A stretch of DNA of 64,000 bases from Clarkia xantiana subsp. parviflora. Its lineage: Eukaryota > Streptophyta > Magnoliopsida > Myrtales > Onagraceae. The DNA is taken from positions 14,322,001-14,386,000 of the forward strand of contig JAPTYO010000017.1 in the NCBI GenBank assembly GCA_036873135.1. Direction: 5' to 3'. The position numbers were made by a program, and so were the translations under genes. Shown here piece by piece: positions 52,908 to 64,000 of the stretch. The notes under the pieces were generated by a model. It was not told the DNA's origin. It made no database searches and was given only the letters and a program-made list of their open reading frames with translations. Each line of letters starts with the position of its first letter. Position 1 is the stretch's first letter.

Positions 52908-54485
52908 TGTCAGACCTAAAACTAACTTACGTCGAATTAAGTTTTAAACGCGGATTTTGAAAGAGTCGCCACTAGTTAATTAAGGCTAACTAGAATCCTA
53001 AATTACCTAAGCTAATAACGGATTAAACACCTAGGTATAACATCGGTCTACGATAAGAAATTCAAGTTCGGGGGTTCTATTACGAATCAAAAATATAATT
53101 TTTAATTACGCCCTTTCGGTACTTAATTCACTTAATTTGCAAATTTCAAAATTTAAACATGCGTTACGTTGAGTTAACCTGATGATATCAAAATTAAACT
53201 AATTTTCATTCGCATCTAAAAACCTATTGAGCATCTAAAACTCCTAATAGGAAAAATCTTATCAAAACTAAACTAAACATGCTTGAAATCATGATACAAT
53301 TTAGTGATTACATATTATACACCTATTATTAACGAAAAATCTAAGTCTAAAAACATATTAAGCATCTAAAACTCCTAATTGGAAAAATCTAATTAAAACT
53401 AAACTAAACTTGCTTGAAATCATGATACAATTTAGTGATTACATATTATACATATATGTATAAAACATACTATCTAACTCAATTTTTATTATTACTATTT
53501 AACTAACATTATATAATGATAATAACAATAATAATATAAATACAGAAAATAATAATAATATCAGAAAATAATAATAATTATAATAATAATATTAACAAAA
53601 AAAAAAAGTAAAGAACAGCAGCGGGGAGGGTCCTCACCTGCAATGGGATCGGACTGGCAGGGGTCACGGCGGGACCGGCGGGTGACGGCGGGACCGGCGG
53701 GTGACGGCGACGACACGGCAGCGTGACGGATCTCCGGCGAGCAAGGCGGCCGGCGTAGCCTTGGCTAATGGGTGGCGGCGGATCTGAACGTGGTAGGGTC
53801 TGGAGTGACCAGACAACAAGGCCGCGGCGAGGGAAGATCACGGCGGAGCAGGCTGCGGTGAGAGCAGTGTAAGGCGGAACGGGAAGGCGAGTCGGCGACC
53901 GGGCTGGAGGTGTGGCGTGGCTGACGGATCACCGGTAGCCGAAAGTGGAGCAGTCACAGCTGGCAGGAGGAAGACCAGAGGCGGGAGAGAAAAAAAAAAG
54001 ATTTTTTTTTTTGAAATAAAGAACAAAAGAACAAAATTCGCACGGATCTCAAGAAAAGTAGTCTATTATTTTCTGATGTGTTTTCTGTGTGTTTTACAAT
54101 GTAACCTAGACCCGTATTTATACTAAAAACCAAATCTAGATTACAGATAAAATTTAAATAAAAACTGCTAACAGATAATTATTCTAGAGAATATTCCTAT
54201 GGATATTTATATTTACAGATAATTATTATTTTTTGAATAAAAAATAATATCTGGAGATAAATATCTTACGGATAATTTTCTAAAAATAAAAAAAATAATT
54301 ATTATATATATATTTTTCAAAATTTCGAAAATATTAAATATATTCGAAATAATTTAAAATATATTTTGTAATAATTTACCTAATCTGCCCTTGAGCAATG
54401 TTGGAGACTTTGTGGCTTGACACGTCCGGAATTTGACGTATCATGTGTAACGTCGTTACGTCCGGGTCAAAATCAAGAGTTTACA
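52908..54485 (-). repeat. E 3' LTR (1578 bp)
   Basis: Plus-strand ends TGTCAGACC ... GTTTACA; next to it the minus strand reads AAAGAGGGGCAAAC, the polypurine tract. The TATA box (minus, TAGTATAAATAC) is at 54114-54125. A GC-rich block (53990-53620) ends TTGCAG|GTGAGG and is followed by AT-rich sequence with (AAT)n runs (53500-53600). Confidence 0.92.
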
Positions 54486-54654
54486 GTTTGCCCCTCTTTG
54501 GACGGACTCCCGTAGAACGTGTTCGAAGGGGTTTGTCCAAAGACGAAGAAACACTGATTTTGACGAGAAAGTATATTCTCTTCCAATTCTTCGAAGTCTT
54601 CAAGGTGGCTCATACGCTTATTCTGGTGCGGAAACGATAAAACTTCTGTCGGCG

Positions 54655-55050
54655 GGACGCCTGTTGGCGGTACCTCCATTAGCGATGCAGAAAGTAAAGC
54701 CTCCAGTGGCGGTGCGGAAAAGTAAAGAGCCTCCAGTGGCGGTACGGAAAAGTAAAGAACCTCCAGTGGCAGTGCAGAAAGTAAAGCCTCTAGCGTGCAG
54801 AAAAGTAAAGCCTCCAGTGGCGCGCGGGAAAGTAAAGCCTCCAGTGGTGTGCGGAAAAATAAAGCCTCCAGTGGCGTGCGGGAAAGTAAAGCCTCTAGTG
54901 GCGTGCGGGAAAGTAAATCCTCCAGTGGCGTGCAGAAAAGTAAAGACTCCAGTGGCGTGCAGAAAAGTAAAGCCTCTAGTGGCATGCGGGAAAGTAAAGC
55001 CTCCAGTGGCGTGCGGGAAAGTAAAGCCTCCTGTGGCGTGCGGGAAAGTA
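54655..55050 (-). repeat. E 27-bp tandem array
   Basis: The same unit as in G (plus strand GCCTCCAGTGGCGTGCGGGA plus AAGTAAA), about 14 units, starting directly at the break in gag. 54486-54654 is non-coding 3' end with the tract GAGGGGCAAAC. Confidence 0.92.
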
Positions 55051-55751
55051 TCGCCGGCCTTCAAGCTGACGAACCAAACCAAAGCTGCTCCTTTCAAGCT
55101 TTCTTGGAACGTTTGGACCAAGAACTCTTCATACTGTTGGTAAGGGGCCATCTTCGTAAGGTAAATCCGCAGGTGGACTATGGGATTACCAAGGCCACCG
55201 TACTTCTCTAACTCAGGGACCTTGAATTTCTCCGGTCTTGACATGTTAGGAAAAAGGCACAGGTCTGAGTAACCAATGCCCCCATATTGTTCGAGACCGG
55301 AGAATGCTTTCATGTTTTCTTCCATTTTCTTCAAGCGGTGATCATGTTCTGTCTCGATGACAGGCGATGATGTGAAAGCATTCACGCCGGTTGCACCCCC
55401 TTGGTTAACATGCCCATGCATTATGGTCGGGCTTAGGGAGACACGTGGTGTTGGTATAGTCTGATCGGGGTTGATCAAAGTAGGGTGGTTTCGAGAGGGG
55501 TCCACCGTGGTGTTGGGAGGTACAGTGGTAGCTGGTATTGTGGTTCCTATATTCGCTGAGGGGCCTGGAGTCGAGGTCCCTGTCGGCAAGGGCGGGTTTG
55601 GAGCATTGATGGTTGACTGCGCCTTAAGGAGTGCCATGATGCGTTCCATGTTTGCTGACATGGTGGCCATATCCTCATGCATTTTTGCGTTAGCTGCCTC
55701 GATTTCGACCATTCGTTCCTCATGTCGCTGGATTTGCTACGTGTTCTCCAT
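55051..55751 (-). pseudogene. E gag, N-terminal part, fused to the array
   Basis: ATG at 55751, then TAG as codon 5 (55739-55737); the following frame is open from 55712. A coiled-coil start (ANAKMHEDMATMSANMERIM) leads to a Pro/Thr-rich stretch and the start of an Ogre-type gag core (FKVPELEKYGGLGNPIVHLR, LVQTFQESLKGAALVWFVSL). At about 55050 gag stops mid-domain and the frame reads on into the repeats (FPHATGGFT periodic peptide). Confidence 0.82.
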
Positions 55752-55929
55752 ATTAGTGATTTTTCACGTACGTGCCAGTACTAGCTAGTTCCTACAATTG
55801 GAAAAAATGATGATTCAAAATGTGGACAAAGAATTCCATGCATAATTTTTTTAAAATTTAATGTGCCGTTCACACATCTTATTCAAAAAAGAGATAGTTT
55901 TACAACTAAGACTTAAACTCTAAAACACT

Positions 55930-57495
55930 TTACACGACTGCGCATCTCGCCGAGTGTGTCGAGTGCTTGCTCCTTAGTCTTAACGAATTCAACAGACAAT
56001 TGTTTTGAAAAAAATTTCAGTTTCCTCGCTCTTCGTTTGAACTTTTCAAGGTCAGCACTTAACCGCGTCTTCTGTCTCTCCTTTACTTTAAGTGCCCATT
56101 GCTAGTGCATGACGTTAGCTCGCGCTTTAGAAAGTTCTTCTTGTAACCGCCTGATTTCTTCTTTGGATTGTGCGCAATCTTGGGCCCAGGTGGCACATTA
56201 GATTTCGACTCGGGCAGCGAGCGTGTCGTACACGTCTTCATGGGAAGGTGGTGCGTCTTGTGGCTTTTGTCCAATAACTTCTGCTGGGTCAATAATTGAA
56301 TCTTCAATGACTGTGTGAAAGCGGTGGACGTACTCCTTAGTGGCCCGATACATCCACTCTTCTTCTTTGATCTCCCCGGGCGGTTGGATTTTCTCCTCGA
56401 TTCAACCTTCCCAAATTGCATGTATTCGCTGAGCAGCCTGTTTGAGTGTGGCTTGAGTAACTTTGTTGTCGTCCCAGTCAAATATCAAGAGAGGTGCATT
56501 TGCGTTAGCTGGTATACCTTGAAGACCCCTGAGTTGTTGAACGACTCGGGCCGGGTAGGTGACTGACGAGCTTAGGTGGCTAATAAGAGGAACACCATTA
56601 AAATCTTTACATCTTAAAAATGTTGACCTTGGTGAAAACCATCGAGCTACCCATAAAATGTCTTTAGGTAAAAGTTTTGAAACATGCTTTTTCTATTCAT
56701 GGGTGCTCCATCTTTTTTTACATGATGAGTATAGTCTATCATTCTTGATATAATTTGTTTTTCCATAAGGAAATGAGCTTTGGGGAAACCGGCGCCGATC
56801 TCATTTAGGTGACTTAAAAACCATATTTGCAATGAAGCTGGACTTGCTCTTAATCCTCCTCTCCCTTTAGCTTTTATGAAATTCAGAGACGTGATTGTTT
56901 CAGCAAGCAACGCCACTATAAAACTTCTGCCTTCGACCACTTGAAGGACGACGTCGGCTAATGCCTCGTCTATATAGCTTTGGGAGTGGGGGAATAAGAG
57001 AGTTCCAAAAAATAACAAGAGATAGGCGTGAGTTGCTCCTCGGATCATTCGATTATCTTTCATTCTAAAACCAACCCAACTTATCAAACGATTGATAGAT
57101 AAACCCTGATGTGTGGCCACCATAAGCTCATTAACCATCTTCCCTCTGTTGGCCCATAAAAGTTTAGAAAGACTCTGTTTCTTGGACACCTCAAATCTTG
57201 GTAAGACGATCCCTTTATTCCATCCCGGGCCTTGTACCAGCTTGCGGTATTCCTCAAGAGTAGGGGTGAGTTCTATGCCGTTGATGATGAACAGTGCTTT
57301 CTTTGAGTCCCAATGGTCGGCTAAGGCTTCTAGCAAGTGCCACTCTATCTTGTAATCAGCAAGCCGTTGAACTCCTCCGATGAGTTGGGTGATATAATCC
57401 TGTTCCGTCTTCGACATGGCATTCCAGAGGCGGTTGATGTCGTCCCTATGAGCTGGAACGATCGCAATGCGAGGACGCTTGGGCAGTTTTTCCAT
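55930..57495 (-). pseudogene. E ORF1 (Ogre-type accessory protein upstream of gag), broken
   Basis: ATG at 57495 (MEKLPKRPRIAIVPAH). 282 codons are open to 56647: NRLWNAMSKTEQDYITQLIG, LTPTLEEYRKLVQGPGW, SWVGFRMKDNRMIRG and LLFFGTLLFPHSQSYIDEAL. After a frameshift near 56680 the product continues (LIFDWDDNKVTQATLKQAA, EEWMYRATKEYVHRFHTVIE) and ends in a coiled coil, with stops near 56400, 56200 and 56100. Ogre elements carry an extra ORF of unknown function before gag; this matches the plant family I recall as DUF7745. Confidence 0.75.
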
Positions 57496-58150
57496 CCTTA
57501 CTAAAATGGAGTGTAAAACGTTTTAGAGTGATGAAGTGGATGGCACATATTTTCTTTTTTTAAAAAATGATGTGTAATGCATGCTTGAAAAGTAAATTTC
57601 CACTAATATGCGGTTCGCGATTACATACATGGTTCAAAAAATAAAAGATTACATTAGACCCAGATCCTATACGAGATAAATTCTAGGGGTCGATAGAAAG
57701 AAATAAAAGCACGCAAACTTGTAAAAATAACAGCTGTAGGATCGAAGCTTCATGTGTGTGTTTTTTGCTTTGTTCTATAAGGTAGGTTCCACTGATAGGT
57801 TCCCGACAAGGTGGTTTCCTCACCCCATCATAAGGATCACAGGACCTTCACAAGCGAGTGGAGTTGTTCTGAGTCGTTCCGGCGGCTCGGCCACGCCGTC
57901 GTACCCTTACTATCTCTCCGGGGTTCCTAGTTGCCCTGGGATTTAGGCGTTTTGGACATTATGCTCAACGTGAGTGTGTGTGGTTTCAAACAACACCATA
58001 AAAAAAAACTTGTTAGTGAACATAAAAATAAAAACAAGAGCTTCGTACCTATGGGAAAAAAAACTATAGTTAGAATAACGACGAGAAATATGTTTAAACT
58101 AAAACATGGCAAATAAGAAAACATGACAAGCCCGAACCCTCGATTACTAT
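57496..58150 (-). other. E leader between PBS and ORF1
   Basis: AT-rich and non-coding. The block 57775-57960 (GGTAGGTTCCACTGATAGGT) is shared with the G2 leader. If LTR donors are used for splicing, the acceptor should lie in this leader; several T-rich tracts ending in AG exist and I cannot single one out. Confidence 0.6.
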
Positions 58151-58167
58151 CCCCAGCAGAGTCGCCA
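58151..58167 (-). promoter_or_regulatory. E primer-binding site
   Basis: Minus strand TGGCGACTCTGCTGGGG, three bases after the 5' LTR, typical of Ogre elements (tRNA-Arg type, from memory). Confidence 0.82.
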
Positions 58168-58170
58168 AAT

Positions 58171-59682
58171 TATCAGACCTAAATCTAACTTACGGCGAAT
58201 TACGTTTTAAACGCTGATTTTGAAAGAGTCGCTACTAGTTAATTAAGGCCAACTAGAATCCTAAATTACCTAAGTGAATAACGGATTAAACACCTAGGTA
58301 TAACATCGGTCTACGATCAGAAATTCGAGTTTGGGGGTTCTATTACGAATCAAAAATATAATTTTTAATTACGCCATTTCAGTACTTAATTCACTTAATT
58401 TGCCAATTTCAAAATTTAAACATGCGTTACGTCGAGTTAACCTAATGATATCAAAATTAAACTAATTTTCATTCGCATCTAAAAACCTATTAAGCATGTA
58501 AAACTACTAATTGGAAAAATCTAATCAAAACTTAACTAAACATGCTTGAAATCATGATACAATTTAGTGATTACATATTATATACCTATTATTAACGACA
58601 AATCTAAGTCTAATAACCTATTAAGCATCTAAAACTCCTAATTGGAAAAATCTAATTAAAACTAAACTAAACTTGCTTGAAATCATGATACAATTTAGTG
58701 ATTACATATATTTATAAAACATACTATCTAACTCAATTTTTATTTTTACTATTTAACTAACATTATATAATGATAATAACAATAATAATATAAATACCGA
58801 AAATAATAATAGTAATAATAATAATAATATCAGAAAATAATAATAATATTAAAAAAAAAAAACAGAAAAGAACAGCAGCGGGGAGGGTCCTCACCTGTAG
58901 TGGGATCGGACGGCGACGACACGGTAGCGGGACGGATCTTCGGCGAGCAAGGCGGCCGGCGGAGCTTGGGCTACTGGGTGGCGGCGGATCTGAACGTGGT
59001 AGGGTTTGGAGTGACCAGACAACAAAGCCACGGCGAGGGAAGATCACGGCGGAGCAGGCTGCGGTGAGAGCAGTGTAAGGCGGAACGGGAAGGCGAGGCG
59101 GCGACCGGGCTGGAGGTGTGGCGTGGCTGACGGATCACCGGTGGCCGGAAGTGGAGCAGTCACAGCCGGCAGGAGGAAGACCAGAGGCGGGAGATAATTT
59201 TTTTTTTTTTTTTAAATAAAGCACAAAAGGACAAAATTCGCACGGATCCCAAGAAAAGTAGTCTATTATTTTCTGATGTGTTTTCTGTGTGTTTTACAAT
59301 GTAACCTAGACCCCTAGTTATACTAAAAACATAGTCTAGATTACAGATAAAATTTAAATAAAAATTGCTAACAGATAATTATTCTAGAGAATATTTCTAA
59401 GGATATTTATCTTTACAGATAATTATTTTTTTTAATAAAAAATAATAGCTGGAGATAAATATCTTATAGAAAATTTTCTGAAAATAAAAAACTAATTATT
59501 ATATATATATTTTAAAAAATTCCGAAAATATTAAATATATTCGAAATAATTTAAAATATATTTTATAATAATTTCCCTAATGTGCCCTTGAGCATTTTTG
59601 GAGACTTTGTGTCTTGACGCGTCCGGAATTTGACGCATCATGTGTAACGTCGTTACGTCCGGGTCAAAATCAAGTGTTTACA
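58171..59682 (-). repeat. E 5' LTR (1512 bp)
   Basis: Closely similar to the 3' LTR along its length. The terminal TG at 58171 has become TA. The TATA box is altered (minus, TATAACTAGGGG at about 59313-59324, against TATAAATA in relatives). The GC-rich block (59180-58880) again ends ACAG|GTGAGG. Confidence 0.92.
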
Positions 59683-61448
59683 GTTACATGTATTAACATA
59701 ATGTTTGAGGTGTCCTTGTTGGACTTCCTTTTTAATCTCTCCTCTTAGAGTGCTGCAGTCATTGGTATGATGCCCCTTGGCTTCATGGAATGAGCAGTAC
59801 CTATTGCCATCTGGGCCCACCTGGTGGTCTGGCTTCCTTATTGCTGGCGTCCACATACCAGTCCCCTTCATATCTTTTAAGATGTCGGTGAGTGGTGCGT
59901 TCAAAGGGACGTATTTAATAACATTGACGTCATCTTGTCTTCTTTGCTCATTGAACTGCCTCCCTTTTTGTGGAGGCATCCATTCTCTTGCTCTTTGGGT
60001 CTGCTGTCCTTGCGGGGCTTTGCCCTGTTGGGTTTGCTCCCATCTGCTTTACCTTGTTGGTTTGTTGTCTTTGCCCTTCTTATGGCTCTAGTTCTTTTCA
60101 AGTTAATATGCATTTTCACCCTCGCTGCTAGCTCTTCGACTATGCTGACCATGTCTATCGTCAAGCTGTTTTCTATTTGAGCTCCCCATCGCCCGAGGTT
60201 TCTTATGAAAGCTTTTATGATTTCTCCATCAGAAATTTCAGTGTCAATATCCGCCAAATTATTTTTTATGCGGGTATAGAAGCTTGCTAATGTGTCGTCG
60301 TGCCCCTAACGGACGTCATCAATAACGTTCAAACCTTTCGCGAGCTATTTTTCTCCCTGGTACCTTTGGATAAACTTGTCTTTCAACTACGGCCAGAAGC
60401 TTATTGATGCCTTCGGGAGACTGAAGAACCAGTTCAAGGCTGCCCCCATCAATCTTGCTGGGAAAGATACAACTATCAATCTTTCATCAGTAGTGCACAC
60501 CAACAGTGAAGCTTGATGTTGTTGCACATGCTCCATTAGGTCTCATTTGTCGTTGTACTTGTTGATTTTTTACTGGGGATACCCTGTCCGGAAGCGCATG
60601 TGTATAAGTTCCTGGATTAATGGGTGCGGCGCTTTGTCGCTGAGGCAGTGTAGGGCCTTGCCGTTAGACTCTTTCATCTTCTTTGCAATCATTCCTCTAT
60701 CTCTTCAATGTTCATGGGTGCCCCTGAAGAGTTGACGTTCATGTCACCATTGCCTTGTTGGTATTCTGCCTAATAAGGCAGTTGGTAAGGATTTTGGTAC
60801 TATTGGTGTTCATATGGAGGTGCGGGTTTTCGACTCCATGCTTGGGGCATTTGAATGCGCTCTTGCCTCTCTCTTGCATAGTCTGCTCCTGCTTGGGCAT
60901 ACTGATAGTATGGTGGCAGGGGTGGCATCGAAACCCGCCTTGCATTCTGATGCATTGGCCTTTGTGTATTAGGTGTAGGTGCCGGCACCTACCTTTCATC
61001 GTCCTGCCTTGGCGGTTGCCTTGCATCTCTTGGGGTAGGCTCTTGCCTTTTGTATTGAATCCTTCCGAGCGTGCAATTCTTTCACCCTCTGTTGGAAGGA
61101 CTTGATAACTTGAGCTGAACTGTGGTGGTCCATGTCCCCTGGCTCTCATGGCGTTCCTGTACGCCACTAAATCAGCGATTGCCGACATGAATCCCTCGGT
61201 GACTGGCGGGGCTTCATGAGAAAACATTGGGCGGCCAGGTGCCGCGTAAGCATGTCGCATATCATATGATGGGAAGTCTTGTGATGTTACTCCATTATGA
61301 TGCATTCGGTAAGGCATTCCATGCGGCTCTCCTTAATAAGGCATACCATTAGGAAATCCTTGCAGGGGAATTCATGTGATTGGTTCTTTGTGACTCAACC
61401 TGAGCACTCACCTCGACAACATTGCTTGGGTGTCTACGCATTGTCGGC
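59683..61448 (-). pseudogene. F gag (broken by stops; split from its protease by E)
   Basis: Minus strand from about 61317: MPYRMHHNGVTSQDFPSYDM, AIADLVAYRNAMRARGHGPP, then the gag core in pieces (LIVVSFPARLMGAALNWFFS near 60450, ADIDTEISDGEIIKAFIRNL at 60257) and a zinc-knuckle region (YCSFHEAKGHHTNDCSTLRG near 59770). Several in-frame stops lie between 60260 and 60740. The right end is cut by R4 at 61449. Confidence 0.78.
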
Positions 61449-62189
61449 TGTTGGATCACGGGCGAAGCTCTGTTACGTCCTTGACGGAAAGCTTTGAACT
61501 CCTGGGCTCCGCGTAATCCTGCAAAAGGGGATGGCCTGGGTGGTGACCCAGAATCCCTCTCTGATGCTTAAATGAATATATGATCAATGGGGTGGCAGTA
61601 GTAATCTAAGTGCGTATTAGAGAATGTGTTTTCTGAGATAACTTCCTCCTTTATATAGGAGGGTAAGTTACTCAGTTACCTGAGACTGCGCCTGGCAGTT
61701 TTGCCCATGATTCCGTATATCTCGTTCGGGATTCCGTATATCTCGCCCCACGCTCCGCGTATCTCGCCCATACTCCGCGTATCTCGGGCACGCCCTGCGT
61801 ATCTCGGGAAAGATTATCTGTATCTCAACCGTTTCCACACTACTCTATCTAGTAGGCGGGTTTCTTGGTCTTATCCTCTGATCACAAGTCCCAACATCTG
61901 TCGGGGACTCCAGAGTTATCTCATTCTAGATCACCACCCAGGACCCTTTGTCTCACGAGACAGATCCAGCCTCCGTGGGGCTTTATTATCGGGGCCTTTA
62001 CTAAGGCATATCAGGGCCTACTCAGAGGCTTCTTGTCCAGAGCATTCAGCTCGTATATCGGGACCGCTAGGGTCGGAACCCTTCGTACTGGGCTTTTTTG
62101 GCCTTCCTGGCCTTTCGCGAAGCCCACTGGACTTACTCGCTGTCTAATGACTGTTAACGGGGCTAACGATTACATCGGTCCTGACCTCA
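61449..62189 (-). repeat. R4 3' LTR (about 741 bp)
   Basis: The plus-strand start TGTTGGATCACGG is the inverse of the R-type LTR end. TATATAAA (minus) is at 61650-61657. The inner border is placed at CTCA 62189 by alignment with R1; the usual TTTGCCCCC polypurine tract is missing there. 62190-62290 holds about three imperfect repeats of GTCGGAGGCTTTTGTC. Confidence 0.82.
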
Positions 62190-62563
62190 TCGTTGGAGGC
62201 TTTTGTCTCCATATCTCTCGATACTGCCGTCGGAGGCTTTTGTCTTCGTACCTCCCGATACTGACGTCGGAGGCTTTTACCTTACGAGTAATTGTCGAAT
62301 GACAGAGTTTCTCACTCACGACTGCCTTGGGCCCACTGGACTCTATGGGAAGCTGCCAAATCCGAGGAGACTCCTCGGTTACTGTAGCATTAAATGCTAG
62401 GGATTATGAAACGATGCTCAAATCGGCGTGACTGTTGCTTTCTGAAAAAGCGCTTATTACGTCACCACGTCTCTTCCGTACCGTCTTCCCAATCTCAACG
62501 ACCACGATCGAATCGTTTCATCTTCAACGGTCAAGATTAAATCCTTCTAGTTGTCCTTTTGCT

Positions 62564-62570
62564 TATAAAA
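62564..62570 (+). promoter_or_regulatory. TATA box of R4 accessory gene
   Basis: GCTTATAAAAGCC, about 173 bp upstream of the ATG at 62737. Confidence 0.65.
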
Positions 62571-62736
62571 GCCAAAACCCTGGCATTATTCACTTCTTCT
62601 CCATCCTCTCAGTTTCTGGAAGTTCTGCCATTCTTGAGCTCGAAGTTTTCATCTCCAAGGTTCTTCTGCCCTTCAAGTGATCCAAGGCCTTCAATCTTCC
62701 CGATCCTTCTTCATCTTCACCAAGCATCCATCGACA

Positions 62737-64000
62737 ATGTCTGGTAAGGTTTCCCTTCTCTGTTCTCGTGATTTGCTAATATTATCTTCTCCTCCTTTCT
62801 TGAATTTTTCTGTCTGTAACCGTTTTTAGACGAGGCTAGTTCTGAGGCTAGGACCCCTTTCACCTTTGAACTTGCTGTCAACGAGATTTCTGAGACCTCG
62901 TATGAGTTTGCTCTCCGAGAGGGCTGCATTACCTCGGATTGGGAGCCTCGTTTCCCCTATGAGTCTCAGCCTGCTGTCAAGAGGAAGCATATCGTCACGC
63001 GTCCTCAAGAGGGTGAAGTGTTCGTCTCCGCCAGACAGATAAGCGCGGGGATTCGATTCCCCTTCTGCGGGAACCTGGTGGAGATGTGCAACTTCTACAA
63101 GACACACCCTTGTACCTTCTCTCCACACGCCATCCGCGTGTGGAATGCCTTCCAGCTTTTGTGCCTCCGCCAATAGTGGACGTACAGTCTACTGCTCTTC
63201 CGCACCTTCTACGGAATGAAGTGCAATAAGGCTGGTGTTTGTTCCATCCCCCCCCCCCCCCCCCCGACTCCCCAAGTGGACAAAGGAGCAACTTTCACGT
63301 TTCGGCTGGGATAGCGAGACCTGGAAGTTCCACAAGGATCGGGTGCTGATTCGCGACTCGGGGTCTGATAATAGCGGATGGAAGAAGTGTTACTTCTTCG
63401 TCCAAAACAGCTCTGTCCCATGGCCCCGATGGGAGGTCGTGGCGGACACTGCCCCCAAGCCCGGGGTCTACAGCGAGGATGACCTCAACACACTCCAGCT
63501 GGTTCAGCTTTACTGTTGGGGGGACTCCTTCATACCCCTCGACGCCAACAAGCTCATGGAGAAGGACTTGATTCATATCGGAGTCCGGCTCCTCGATTCT
63601 GTTTCCAAAGATTTAGTCATCTGGGTAATTCTTCTAACCACTTTATCTTTTTATTTTGCAGCCAAGAAGGCTTCTCTGCTGACTCATCTCATGTTGAAGC
63701 AGGGCGAGACTGATGCCGTCCCAGGTGGCTCCAAGAGGAAGCGGAAATCGCTGAAGAAGGGAGCTTCCTCTTCCGCCACCCCTTCTGCTGCCCCTCCGAC
63801 CGAGGAGCAGATCGTGGCCAAGGGGGCAAGGAGGGAGGAGATTGACCAAGCCTTCGGGGTCACCACCGCCGAGGAAGGTAAGCGTGTCCGTCGTGCTATT
63901 AAAAGATATAAAAAGCTGGTTCCCGAAGAGTTTATCCCCGCTGATCGGGAATCGCGGGTTCGAGAAATCAAATACATCCTTCGAGGAGAAACCCCCCGCG
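62737..64000 (+). pseudogene. R4 antisense accessory gene, exons 1-3 (damaged, runs off window)
   Basis: Exon 1 62737-62743 (ATGTCTG|GTAAGG), intron 86 nt ending TTTTTAG, exon 2 62830-63624, short intron (TTCTAAC, T-rich, TTTTGCAG), exon 3 from 63667. Protein blocks match R1 closely (NEISETSYEFALREGCI, RQISAGIRFPF, KTHPCTFSPHAIRVWN). TAG at 63174-63176 replaces the CAG of R1, and a run of about 17 C near 63250 replaces CTTCTCTCCCC and shifts the frame. Exon 3 (LLTHLMLKQGETDA, SKRKRKSLKK) is open to the window end. Confidence 0.85.

Larger units (their letters stand above)
52908..59682 (-). mobile_element. E: pol-less Ogre-like element (6,775 bp)
   Basis: Two LTRs (1512 and 1578 bp), an Ogre-type PBS, leader, ORF1, partial gag, 27-bp array, a polypurine tract and perfect GTTAC duplications. 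Protease, RT, RNase H and integrase are all absent, so movement would need proteins from a relative. It is inserted into the gag-protease region of F in the same orientation. Confidence 0.9.
61449..64000 (-). mobile_element. R4: Retand-like element, only 3' LTR and accessory gene in window
   Basis: The LTR at the left is in minus orientation and the accessory gene in plus, as expected for a minus-strand element whose pol lies beyond 64000. It sits in the gag of F. Confidence 0.88.

Overview
This window is plant (angiosperm, probably dicot) nuclear DNA made almost entirely of nested Ty3/gypsy LTR retrotransposons. I found no ordinary host gene and no rRNA, tRNA or CRISPR array. The chromodomain-less gypsy proteins, a second archaeal-type RNase H before integrase, hypervariable tandem repeats in the 3' UTR and long AT-rich leaders all point to the Tat clade. 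Two types occur: Retand-like elements (called R1-R4, H and I here) and Ogre-like elements (G, G2, E, probably F). These labels come from recalled family motifs, not from a search.

Layout: R1 (1-8952, +, 5' part outside the window); AT-rich remnants with a minus-strand copia-like LTR (8953-10753); R2, complete with two LTRs and a perfect 5-bp target-site duplication (10754-21723, +); minus-strand Ogre-like G with LTR, 27-bp array and integrase C-terminus (22175-26000); a pol fragment in the opposite direction (26000-27365, +); remnant I with its own antisense gene and LTR (27366-31496, +); leader and 5' LTR of Ogre-like G2 (31497-34509, -); H (34510-50767, -), interrupted by R3 (37824-49023, +); LTR debris (50768-51280); F (51281-61448, -), interrupted by the pol-less Ogre-like E (52908-59682, -, perfect duplication); and R4 (61449 to beyond 64000, -), which appears to be inserted in F.

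The most interesting system is a gene carried antisense to pol between the 3' UTR repeats and the 3' LTR of R1-R4. In all four copies it has a TATA box about 155-175 bp upstream of an ATG, a 7-nt first coding exon (ATGTCTG followed by GT), and further introns at the same positions. In R1 it is fully open and predicts about 786 residues: a globular domain like that of plant 'putative gypsy-type transposon' proteins, a basic/Arg-Ser segment, and a coiled coil. Its introns can survive retrotransposition because the genomic RNA carries them in the unspliceable orientation. Remnant I carries an unrelated-looking antisense gene built the same way (4-nt first coding exon, three phase-consistent introns). 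Antisense accessory ORFs have been described in Retand and Grande elements; the intron architecture and dedicated promoter read here are what I would check first.

Other notable signals: Ogre-like LTRs with a GC-rich, exon-like block that ends at the same splice-donor position in four LTRs; minisatellite growth inside LTRs; coding regions that run directly into tandem arrays (E, F); a head-to-head pol arrangement; and an Arg/Ser-repeat tract in the gag-protease linker.
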